Shown here one piece after another: positions 1-5,815 of a DNA stretch of 6,068 bases (position 1 is the first letter of the stretch; every line of letters starts with the position of its first letter). Source of the stretch: an uncultured Clostridium sp. (lineage in GTDB: Bacteria; Bacillota; Clostridia; TANB77; CAG-508); NCBI GenBank assembly GCA_947428535.1, contig CANEMG010000063.1, forward strand, positions 1 to 6,068. The letters are read 5' to 3'. The notes under the pieces are model-generated. The model did no database searches. It had not been told where the DNA came from and was given only the letters and a program-made list of their open reading frames with translations. Made by a program: the position numbers and the translations under genes.

Positions 1-381
1 ATTATATCAACAGGATATTCAGGAGCACCAAGAGGAAGAATAAACTGCTCAGATTTAGGGTATTGTATAAAAAAGAAATTATTACCAAATAAAAGACATG
101 GAGGATATGATGCTTGTAGATCTGTACATAGTGAACAAAATGCGATAATAAGTGCATCAAGGCAAGAAATGATAGGAGGAACACTATATCTTTCTGGATA
201 TAGAACAGAAAGTCACGAATATGAAAAAGGAGCAGCACCATGTTTAATGTGTAGAAAACTAATAATAAATGCAGGATTAGAAGATGTAATTGTGCGTGTA
301 AATAAAACTGAATATAAAATTTATACCATAAAAGAGTGGGTAGATAATGATGAGTTTTTAAATGGACAATTAGAATATTAA
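1..381 (+). CDS. dCMP deaminase (ComEB-like), 5'-truncated by window edge
   Basis: This is the C-terminal 126 residues of a deoxycytidylate deaminase, the zinc enzyme that converts dCMP to dUMP for dTTP synthesis in the cytosol. Reading starts at base 1 in frame 1. Visible landmarks, numbered from the first residue here, are STGYSGAPRG (3-12), which binds nucleotide in this family, NCSDLGYC (15-22), the deaminase zinc/proton-shuttle motif HSEQNA (43-48) and the second zinc motif PCLMC (80-84). His43, Cys81 and Cys84 are the expected zinc ligands and Glu45 the catalytic acid/base. The start lies outside the window; roughly 30-40 residues should be missing, judging from the usual family length of about 145-165. 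ATG at 169 is internal, because the zinc motif lies upstream of it. Oddity: the motif reads H-S-E where H-A-E is usual. The next gene starts 57 bases later. In Bacillus the related gene is called comEB; orthology is not established here, so no symbol is given. Confidence 0.93.
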   Translation: MISTGYSGAPRGRINCSDLGYCIKKKLLPNKRHGGYDACRSVHSEQNAIISASRQEMIGGTLYLSGYRTESHEYEKGAAPCLMCRKLIINAGLEDVIVRVNKTEYKIYTIKEWVDNDEFLNGQLEY

Positions 382-424
382 AATATGTAGTTATATAGAA
401 AAAGTGATAATGTATTATTGCTTT

Positions 425-431
425 AAAGAGG
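425..431 (+). promoter_or_regulatory. Ribosome binding site supporting the TTG start at 439
   Basis: AAAGAGG at 425-431 lies seven bases before TTG 439-441. It is a reasonable Shine-Dalgarno match, and it decides the start of the membrane protein gene, since no ATG lies nearby in frame. The 57-base gap that holds it (382-438) shows no clear terminator or promoter. Confidence 0.65.
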
Positions 432-438
432 TTTTAAA

Positions 439-2100
439 TTGAAAGAGAAAATTTTAAAAAATAGAAATTTAGTAGATACAATTATTTTAGTTTTAGTGGG
501 ATTTTTATTATGCATTCCACTTTTAAGCTCAAATATTAATATATATGCAGATGATGGGATTCAACATATAGCAAGAGCATTTGGAACTTTAAAAAGTATA
601 ATAGAAGATGGTTTATATCCAAATGTAATTTCATCATTTTCAAATAATTTTGGGTATTCTTGGAATTTATTTTATGGACCACTATCAACATATGGAATAA
701 TTATTGTAAATTTTATATTCAAAAATTTTATAGTATCTTATAAAATTTTTGCTTTTATATGTCTAGCATTGTCTGGAATTTTTATGTATAAGTTTGCTTT
801 TAAATTAACTAACAGTAATAATGCCTCAGTATTAATATCAATATTATATATGACATTCCCATATCATTTAACAGATTTATACTTTAGAAATGCAGTAGGA
901 GAATTTGCATCATTTATATTTATACCATTAGTTTTTTTAGGATTATATAATTTGTTTTATACTGAAGATAATAATTATTATTTAGGAATGGGAGCAATTG
1001 GTTTAATACTTACACATAATATTTCAAGTTTAATAGTTGCAATATTTAGTTTGTTTTATATAGTTTTCAATTTAGAAAAAATAAAAGAATCAAGAGTAAA
1101 AAAAGGTTTAATAATAAATATAGTGTTTATACTTCTAATAACAAGTTTCTTTTGGATTCCAATGTTAGAAACAAAAATTCATACTGATTATAGAGTTTAT
1201 GAAACAGAATCTATGTCAACACCAGAAAGTACAGCAAATAGCGGATTAAAAATAAATCAACTTTTTGTAACACAAAATAATGGATCATATATATTTGAAT
1301 TAGGACCACATATAATTATAATGTTAGCATTATCTATAATGGGAGTTAGACATATAAAATCTGAGATTAAAGAGAATTATATAATGTTTTTAATTTCTGG
1401 ATTAATTTCATTATGGATGTCAACAAAATATTTCCCATGGAAATACTTGCCATATGAGGTATGTATTATTCAATTTCCCTGGAGAATGCTTATGCTATCA
1501 GGATTTTTCTTTAGCTTAGTTTGTGGAATAAATATTTATACAATAGTAAAAAAATTTAATTATAAGGATGTAGTGGTAATATCATTAATTGCTGTAGGAT
1601 ATACTGCAATATTTTTACAATTTATTCCAAAAGATAATATTACAAATATAGATAAACTAGTACTTGGAGATTTTTCAGGAAGAGAAGTAGAAGTTGTAGC
1701 AGGGGCGGGAAAAGGAGAGTATCTGCCAAGCAAAGCATATGCTGATAGATTTTATATTGCGACAAGAGAAGATAAGATTTTTATTCTTGAAGGAAATGCA
1801 GAAATAGAAAATGAATTCAAATTTGGAAAAAGTTTAACAGCAAAAATTAAAACTTTTGAAGATGATTATACAGTATTTGAATTACCATATATATATTATC
1901 CTGGTTATGAAGTAAGAATTGATGGAATGATTGCAGAGACTTTTGAAACAGAAAAGGGTTTTTTAGGCTTTGTTATGGGAAAAGAAGATACTGCAGAAGT
2001 TACAGTAAAATATACAGGAACTAAATCTATGAAAATATCAATGTTTATATCTTTTATATCTGCAATTGTTTTTTCTATATATGTGTGGAAAAAACACTAA
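439..2100 (+). CDS. Multi-pass membrane protein, PTPS_related / GT-C-like family
   Basis: A 553-residue integral membrane protein with about 11-13 hydrophobic segments. The first is at about residues 12-29, several lie between 82 and 240, more at 289-302, 313-328, 349-370 and 376-395, and the last at 533-549. The pattern matches the membrane family named '6-pyruvoyl-tetrahydropterin synthase-related', seen from ADDGIQHIAR (37-46) in the first outer loop, GLYPN (58-62), LFYGPLSTYG (77-86), PYHLTDLYFRNAVGE (141-155), THN (192-194) and QFPWRM (345-350). Acidic residues in the first outer loop (Asp38, Asp39) are where GT-C glycosyltransferases place their catalytic acid. This suggests, by inference, transfer of a sugar from a lipid carrier outside the membrane. 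Residues about 400-530 form a soluble, beta-rich domain containing YYPGYEVRIDG (486-496), as in YfhO-like proteins. The family name does not mean pterin synthesis. TTG is the start, set by AAAGAGG seven bases upstream. A strong promoter follows this gene, so der need not depend on it. Family confidence is good; substrate unknown. Confidence 0.78.
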   Translation: MKEKILKNRNLVDTIILVLVGFLLCIPLLSSNINIYADDGIQHIARAFGTLKSIIEDGLYPNVISSFSNNFGYSWNLFYGPLSTYGIIIVNFIFKNFIVSYKIFAFICLALSGIFMYKFAFKLTNSNNASVLISILYMTFPYHLTDLYFRNAVGEFASFIFIPLVFLGLYNLFYTEDNNYYLGMGAIGLILTHNISSLIVAIFSLFYIVFNLEKIKESRVKKGLIINIVFILLITSFFWIPMLETKIHTDYRVYETESMSTPESTANSGLKINQLFVTQNNGSYIFELGPHIIIMLALSIMGVRHIKSEIKENYIMFLISGLISLWMSTKYFPWKYLPYEVCIIQFPWRMLMLSGFFFSLVCGINIYTIVKKFNYKDVVVISLIAVGYTAIFLQFIPKDNITNIDKLVLGDFSGREVEVVAGAGKGEYLPSKAYADRFYIATREDKIFILEGNAEIENEFKFGKSLTAKIKTFEDDYTVFELPYIYYPGYEVRIDGMIAETFETEKGFLGFVMGKEDTAEVTVKYTGTKSMKISMFISFISAIVFSIYVWKKH

Positions 2101-2104
2101 AACA

Positions 2105-2133
2105 TTGAAAAATGAAGAAAAACAGAGTATAAT
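2105..2133 (+). promoter_or_regulatory. Near-consensus sigma-A promoter ahead of der
   Basis: The -35 box TTGAAA (2105-2110) is followed by a 17-base spacer and a perfect TATAAT -10 box (2128-2133). Transcription should begin near 2140, giving a short leader of about 25 bases before the der start at 2166. Five of six -35 bases match consensus and the spacing is ideal. It starts five bases after the stop of the preceding membrane protein gene, so der and probably the genes after it can be expressed independently of that gene. Confidence 0.82.
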
Positions 2134-2152
2134 AACATAATGTTAATAAAAT

Positions 2153-2160
2153 GGGGGAAG
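2153..2160 (+). promoter_or_regulatory. der: Ribosome binding site that sets the der start at 2166
   Basis: GGGGGAAG at 2153-2160 is the only purine-rich anti-16S match here, five bases before ATG 2166. An in-frame ATG at 2151 overlaps this site and has no comparable site of its own. The family's canonical N-terminus MAKPIVAI also begins at 2166, so 2151 is not the likely start. Confidence 0.75.
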
Positions 2161-2165
2161 AAAAA

Positions 2166-3485
2166 ATGGCAAAACCAATAGTAGCAATAATAGGAAAACC
2201 AAATGTTGGAAAATCAAGATTTTTTAACTATGTAGTAGGTCAAAGAATATCTATAGTAGAAGATACACCAGGAGTTACAAGAGATAGAGTTTATGCAGAA
2301 GCATCTTGGAGAGATAGAGAGTTTACATTAATAGATACAGGGGGGATTGAACCTGAATCAGAAGATATAATAGTTTCTCAAATGAGAGAACAAGCGAGTA
2401 TTGCTATAAATGTTGCAGATGTAATATTATTTATGACAGATATAAGGCAAGGTGTAACTGCAGCAGATACAGAAATATCTACAATGCTTAGAAAATCAAA
2501 TAAGCCAGTAATTTTAGTATGTAATAAAGCAGATAATTATGGTGAGCCTCCAGCAGAAATTTATGAGTTTTATAATTTAGGAATAGGAGAACCTCATCCA
2601 ATATCTGCTGCTAATGCTATAGGAATAGGTGATTTATTGGATGCTATATATGAAAAATTGCCTCTTAAAGATGAAAATGAGAGTGATGATGAAAGAATTA
2701 AAGTGGCAATAATAGGAAAACCAAATGTTGGAAAGTCTTCATTAGTAAATAAAATTTTAGGAGAAGAAAGAAGTATAGTTAGTAATATTGCAGGGACAAC
2801 TAGAGATGCAATAGATTCACAATTTGAAAATAAGTATGGAAAATATACTTTTATTGATACAGCAGGAGTAAGAAAAAAAGCTAAAGTAAATGAATCTATA
2901 GAAAAATTTAGTGTAATGAGAACATTATTTGCTATCGAAAGATCAGATGTATGCCTAGTTTTAATAGATGCTTTAGAAGGAGTTACAGAGCAAGATGCAA
3001 AAATACTTGGAGAAGCACATGAAGCAGGAAAAGGAATTATAATTGTAGTAAATAAATGGGATGAAGTAGAAAAAGAAACTGGTACATTAGAAAAGTATAA
3101 AAAAGAAGTATATAATCAAATTTCATATGCATCATATGCACCAGTAGTATTTATATCAGCTAAAACTGGTCAAAGAGTAGATAAATTATTTGAAATGATA
3201 AATAATGTAGCAAAAGAAAATTCAAAAAGAATATCTACATCTGTAATAAATGAAGTAATAAATGAAGCAATAGCAATAGTTCAACCTCCAACAGATAAAG
3301 GAAGAAGACTAAAAATTTTATATGGAACTCAGGCAAGTACAAAGCCACCAACCTTTGTAATATTTGTAAATAATAAAGAATTATTCCATTTTTCATATCA
3401 AAGATATTTAATAAATTGTTTTAGAAATAATTTTGGGTTAGAAGGGACACCAATAAGATTAATTATAAGAGAAAAAGCAGATTAA
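2166..3485 (+). CDS. der: GTPase Der (EngA), ribosome assembly factor
   Basis: Der is an essential GTPase with two tandem G domains and a C-terminal KH-like domain; it acts in late 50S subunit assembly in the cytosol. From the start at 2166 it has 439 residues, the usual family size. Domain 1: G1 GKPNVGKS (10-17), G2 TPGVTRD (34-40), G3 DTGG (57-60), G4 NKAD (120-123), and SAANAIGIGD (147-156). An acidic linker (about 168-176) leads to domain 2: G1 GKPNVGKS (184-191), TTRD (211-214), DTAG (231-234), NKWD (296-299) and SAKTGQRV (331-338). The KH-like domain fills about 350-439 and ends in the family signature HFSYQRY...FGLEGTPIRL. The Asn of each P-loop, linked to potassium use in TrmE/Era/EngA GTPases, is kept. 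Oddity: the residue after the first P-loop is Arg18, where Thr or Ser is usual. It has its own strong promoter at 2105-2133 and precedes plsY by 74 bases, an arrangement common in Firmicutes. Confidence 0.98.
   Translation: MAKPIVAIIGKPNVGKSRFFNYVVGQRISIVEDTPGVTRDRVYAEASWRDREFTLIDTGGIEPESEDIIVSQMREQASIAINVADVILFMTDIRQGVTAADTEISTMLRKSNKPVILVCNKADNYGEPPAEIYEFYNLGIGEPHPISAANAIGIGDLLDAIYEKLPLKDENESDDERIKVAIIGKPNVGKSSLVNKILGEERSIVSNIAGTTRDAIDSQFENKYGKYTFIDTAGVRKKAKVNESIEKFSVMRTLFAIERSDVCLVLIDALEGVTEQDAKILGEAHEAGKGIIIVVNKWDEVEKETGTLEKYKKEVYNQISYASYAPVVFISAKTGQRVDKLFEMINNVAKENSKRISTSVINEVINEAIAIVQPPTDKGRRLKILYGTQASTKPPTFVIFVNNKELFHFSYQRYLINCFRNNFGLEGTPIRLIIREKAD
2184..2212 (+). repeat. der: Direct repeat copy 1 (first P-loop of der)
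   Basis: Twenty-nine bases identical to 2706-2734. They encode AIIGKPNVGK of the first G domain. The match ends just before the Ser/Arg codons that differ between the two domains. Confidence 0.95.
2706..2734 (+). repeat. der: Direct repeat copy 2 (second P-loop of der)
   Basis: Exact copy of 2184-2212, offset by 522 bases, which is 174 whole codons. It encodes the same peptide in the second G domain. The tandem G domains are an ancient duplication, but identity at every third codon position over this span is more than the protein requires. Confidence 0.95.
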
Positions 3486-3501
3486 ATTAATCCACTTTAT
3501 A

Positions 3502-3530
3502 TTGCTTTTTGTGCACTTAGTGTATATAAT
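3502..3530 (+). promoter_or_regulatory. Candidate sigma-A promoter ahead of plsY-gpsA
   Basis: A perfect TATAAT (3525-3530) lies 17 bases after TTGCTT (3502-3507), which keeps only the TTG of the -35 consensus. Transcription would begin near 3537, about 23 bases before plsY. The -10 box is flanked by two six-base palindromes, GTGCAC (3511-3516) and ATGCAT (3529-3534). The 74-base gap between der and plsY shows no convincing terminator, so read-through from der is also expected. Confidence 0.5.
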
Positions 3531-3559
3531 GCATTCATAGAAAGAAAGGAATAAAAATT

Positions 3560-4285
3560 ATGATAGTATATGTAATAATGGGAGTAATAGCTTATTTAAT
3601 AGGAAGTTTAAATATTTCTATTTTTATAAGTAAAAAAATGGCAGGTTTTGATGTAAGAGAAAAAGGTAGTAAAAGTACGGGAGCAACAAATGTATTAAGA
3701 ACTGTTGGAAAAAAAGCAGCAGTTATAACACTTGTTTTTGATGCTTTAAAAGGAGTTATTTCAATACTTATAGCTTTACTTATAAGTTTGTTTGCTAAAG
3801 AACAAAGTCAAGCAATTTTAGTAGAAGTGGCAGCATTTTTTTCAGTTTTAGGTCATACATTTCCAATATATTATGGATTTAAGGGAGGAAAAGGAGTTGC
3901 AACAAGTTTAGGTATTATTCTTTTAGTAAATTGGAAAATAGGGTTAATATGCTTAATATTTGCACTAATAATAATGGCAATTACTAGAATGGTTTCACTA
4001 GGTTCAATTTCAGCAGCAGTATTATTTGCAGTTTTAATATTATTTATAAGAGATTCTTATATAGTAAATTATGAATTTAACTTTATAATATTTGGAATTT
4101 TATTAGCAGTTTTAGTTATTTTTAATCACAGAACAAATTTAAAAAGAATTATATCTGGAACAGAAAACAAATTGAATTTTAGTAAAAAAGAAAGTAATAA
4201 TAAAAGCGATGAAAATAAAGTTGAAAAAGAAGAGAATTCAGAGAGTATAGAAAAAGAGCATACAGAAGATGAAAATAAAGATTAA
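3560..4285 (+). CDS. plsY: Glycerol-3-phosphate acyltransferase PlsY with charged C-terminal tail
   Basis: PlsY is the membrane enzyme that transfers an acyl chain from acyl-phosphate (made by PlsX) to sn-glycerol 3-phosphate, the first committed step of phospholipid synthesis. Its three signature loops are present: GSLNIS (15-20), GSKSTGATNVLRTVGKK (36-52) and GHTFPIYYGFKGGKGVATSLG (98-118). Hydrophobic spans lie at about 3-24, 53-78, 84-98, 113-141, 145-163 and 171-189. The usual C-terminal HRTNLKRIISGTENKL (190-205) closes the core. The second motif has Lys-Ser where Gly-Asn is most common. A further 36 residues (206-241), rich in Lys, Glu, Asn and Asp, follow the core; this makes 241 residues against a typical 190-215. 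ATG 3560 is supported by AAAGGA at 3545-3550. gpsA follows after 14 bases and supplies its substrate, so the two are almost certainly co-transcribed. Confidence 0.97.
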   Translation: MIVYVIMGVIAYLIGSLNISIFISKKMAGFDVREKGSKSTGATNVLRTVGKKAAVITLVFDALKGVISILIALLISLFAKEQSQAILVEVAAFFSVLGHTFPIYYGFKGGKGVATSLGIILLVNWKIGLICLIFALIIMAITRMVSLGSISAAVLFAVLILFIRDSYIVNYEFNFIIFGILLAVLVIFNHRTNLKRIISGTENKLNFSKKESNNKSDENKVEKEENSESIEKEHTEDENKD

Positions 4286-4299
4286 GAAGGAGAATATAA

Positions 4300-5286
4300 A
4301 TGAAAAAAATAGCAATAATAGGTAGTGGAAGTTGGGGAACAGCATTAGGAATATATTTAGCTAAAAATGGTAATAAAGTAAAAATGTGGTCATTTAACGA
4401 AGAAGAAAAAAATTTAATTAATAATGAAAGAAAGTGCTTATTTTTACCACAAGCTAAAATACCAGATGGAGTAGAATGTTCAGTTGATTTTAAAGAAGTG
4501 TTAGAAGATGCAGAACTTGTACTTCATGTAACACCATCTAAGTTTGTTAGAAATACTATAAAACAGTATAAAGAATTTATAAAAGATAATCAAATGATCA
4601 TAATGTGTTCTAAAGGATTTGAGGCTGAAACGGATTTAACTTTAGATGAAGTTATAAAAGAAGAAATGCCAAATGTTAAATATGGAATTCTTTCAGGACC
4701 AAGTCATGCAGAGGAAGTCTCTTTAGACATTCAAACAGCTTTAGTAATAGCTTCAGAATATGATGAAGTAAAGGAAAAAGTTGTAGAAGCATTTGCTAGT
4801 CCAATTATCAGAATATATACATCAAGTGATGTAAAAGGGGTAGAGCTAGGTGGAGCACTTAAAAATATTATTGCTTTTTGTGCAGGTATATCTGTTGGAT
4901 TAAATTTAGGAGATAATACTTTTGCAGCACTTGCTACAAGAGGACTAGTGGAAATTTGTAGATTAGGAACAGCTATGGGCGGAAAAGAAAAAACTTTTTA
5001 TGGGCTAACAGGATTAGGAGATCTAATAGTAACTTGTGGAAGTGAACATAGTAGAAATAGAAGAGCAGGAAAGATGATAGGTCAAGGACACACAATTGAA
5101 GAAACTAAAAAAGAAGTAGGTATGGTTATAGAGAGTATAGATAATATTGATGTAGCATATAAACTTGCAAAAAAATATAATATCGAAATGCCAATAGTAA
5201 ATGCAGTTTATGATGTTTTATATAATAATTTAGATCCTAAAAAAGCAGTAGAAAACTTAATGACAAGATCTCTAAAAGAAGAATAA
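4300..5286 (+). CDS. gpsA: NAD(P)-dependent glycerol-3-phosphate dehydrogenase GpsA
   Basis: GpsA reduces dihydroxyacetone phosphate to sn-glycerol 3-phosphate with NAD(P)H in the cytosol, supplying PlsY. The 328 residues match the usual family length. The N-terminal Rossmann fold opens with IAIIGSGSWGTAL (4-16), with the dinucleotide-binding GSGSWG at 8-13. VTPS (77-80) and SKGFE (104-108) follow, then GPSHAEEV (133-140). The C-terminal helical substrate domain has VELGGALKN (181-189) with catalytic Lys188, GDNT (204-207), TRGLVE (213-218), GLTGLGDLIVTC (235-246) and the phosphate-binding HSRNRR (250-255). No key residue appears changed. The start at 4300 has a strong AAGGAG (4287-4292) seven bases upstream, just after the plsY stop, which fits tightly coupled expression. 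In many spore-forming Clostridia spoIVA follows gpsA; here a zinc-ribbon gene does. Confidence 0.98.
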   Translation: MKKIAIIGSGSWGTALGIYLAKNGNKVKMWSFNEEEKNLINNERKCLFLPQAKIPDGVECSVDFKEVLEDAELVLHVTPSKFVRNTIKQYKEFIKDNQMIIMCSKGFEAETDLTLDEVIKEEMPNVKYGILSGPSHAEEVSLDIQTALVIASEYDEVKEKVVEAFASPIIRIYTSSDVKGVELGGALKNIIAFCAGISVGLNLGDNTFAALATRGLVEICRLGTAMGGKEKTFYGLTGLGDLIVTCGSEHSRNRRAGKMIGQGHTIEETKKEVGMVIESIDNIDVAYKLAKKYNIEMPIVNAVYDVLYNNLDPKKAVENLMTRSLKEE

Positions 5287-5328
5287 AAAATTTTAAGTTT
5301 TGATAAAATATAAAATTATAAAGAATAA

Positions 5329-5334
5329 AGGAGG
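5329..5334 (+). promoter_or_regulatory. Strong ribosome binding site that sets the start at 5342
   Basis: AGGAGG, a perfect Shine-Dalgarno core, lies seven bases before ATG 5342. It falls inside the 14 codons that would be added by an in-frame TTG at 5300, which argues that the longer frame is not used. The surrounding 55-base gap after gpsA is almost pure A/T and has no GC-rich stem-loop. Confidence 0.85.
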
Positions 5335-5341
5335 AATCAAA

Positions 5342-5812
5342 ATGGATTTTTTAAACAAATTAGGAAAAAAAGCAAGTGAAACATATCAAGTAACTAAAGA
5401 GAAAGCAACTAATTTATCAGAAGAGATAAAAATAAGAGGAAAAATTAGCGAGTATAAAGATAAAATTGAAGAAAAATATACTGAAATAGGAAAAGAAGTA
5501 TATAATCAAATTAAAGAAGGAAAAGATGTTTCACAAGATATTATAATTTCAAAATGTGATGAAATAACAATATCACAAGAAGAAATTTCAAAATTAAAAG
5601 AACAACTATTAGCAATAAAAAAAGTAAAAAAATGTATAAAATGCGGAGCTGAAATATCTATAGATTCTGAATTTTGTTCAAAATGTGGAAAAGAGCAACC
5701 TAAAACAGAAAAAGTTGAAATAAAAGAAGAACCTAAAGATGTTAAAGAAGCAGAAGTAATTGAAGTTCAAAATGTAGAAAAAACAGATAATAATGAAGAA
5801 AATAAGGAATAG
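5342..5812 (+). CDS. Small coiled-coil and zinc-ribbon protein, function unknown
   Basis: A 156-residue soluble protein I cannot assign to a named gene. Residues about 1-95 are highly charged and predicted by eye to be helical, probably coiled coil in part (heptad-like stretches around 34-58 and 78-95). A short zinc ribbon follows: CIKC (98-101) and CSKC (112-115), spaced C-x2-C-x10-C-x2-C, with flanking glycines (CGAEI, CGKEQ) typical of the zinc-ribbon domains common in Firmicutes. From about 119 to the end the chain is a low-complexity Lys/Glu/Val tail with no hydrophobic segment. No signal peptide or membrane span is seen, so it is probably cytosolic. The four cysteines suggest bound zinc and a protein or nucleic-acid contact; that is inference. 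The ATG at 5342 is chosen on its perfect AGGAGG site. dtd begins three bases after its stop, so the two are likely co-translated. The gene is real on ribosome-site, codon-use and domain grounds; the function is open. Confidence 0.8.
   Translation: MDFLNKLGKKASETYQVTKEKATNLSEEIKIRGKISEYKDKIEEKYTEIGKEVYNQIKEGKDVSQDIIISKCDEITISQEEISKLKEQLLAIKKVKKCIKCGAEISIDSEFCSKCGKEQPKTEKVEIKEEPKDVKEAEVIEVQNVEKTDNNEENKE
5804..5809 (+). promoter_or_regulatory. dtd: Ribosome binding site of dtd, inside the preceding gene
   Basis: AAGGAA lies within the last codons of the zinc-ribbon gene, six bases before ATG 5816. The stop of that gene (5810-5812) falls between this site and the dtd start, an arrangement typical of translational coupling. 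Confidence 0.65.
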
Positions 5813-5815
5813 AAA

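Noticed and set aside
2..241. Open frame of about 79 codons on the - strand opposite the dCMP deaminase
   Set aside because: It lies wholly antisense to a clearly recognised enzyme, its translation is just Leu/Ile/Phe-rich from the A-rich + strand, and no domain is recognisable.
391..418. Possible promoter TTATAT / TATTAT before the membrane protein gene
   Set aside because: The -35 is poor, the spacer is 16, and the expected start of transcription would fall on the ribosome binding site.
439..2100. Annotation of the membrane protein as an actual 6-pyruvoyl-tetrahydropterin synthase
   Set aside because: It has a dozen membrane spans and none of the small soluble enzyme's zinc-binding histidine pattern; the shared name is historical.
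2151..2165. Upstream in-frame ATG for der adding MGEEK
   Set aside because: It overlaps the only good ribosome binding site, and the conserved family N-terminus begins at 2166.
3486..3524. Possible intrinsic terminator after der (CACTTAGTG with nearby T-run)
   Set aside because: The stem is four base pairs with a one-base loop and the T-run lies before it, not after, so it cannot act as a + strand terminator.
3517..3530. TTAGT near the plsY -10 box as a FapR-type lipid operator
   Set aside because: Only one half-site resembles the FapR operator as I recall it; the matching inverted half is absent.
5287..5320. A/T palindromic stretch after gpsA as a terminator or promoter
   Set aside because: It contains almost no G/C pairs for a stable hairpin, and no -35/-10 pair with acceptable spacing was found.
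5300..5341. Upstream in-frame TTG for the zinc-ribbon gene adding 14 residues
   Set aside because: The perfect AGGAGG site falls inside this extension and points to ATG 5342.
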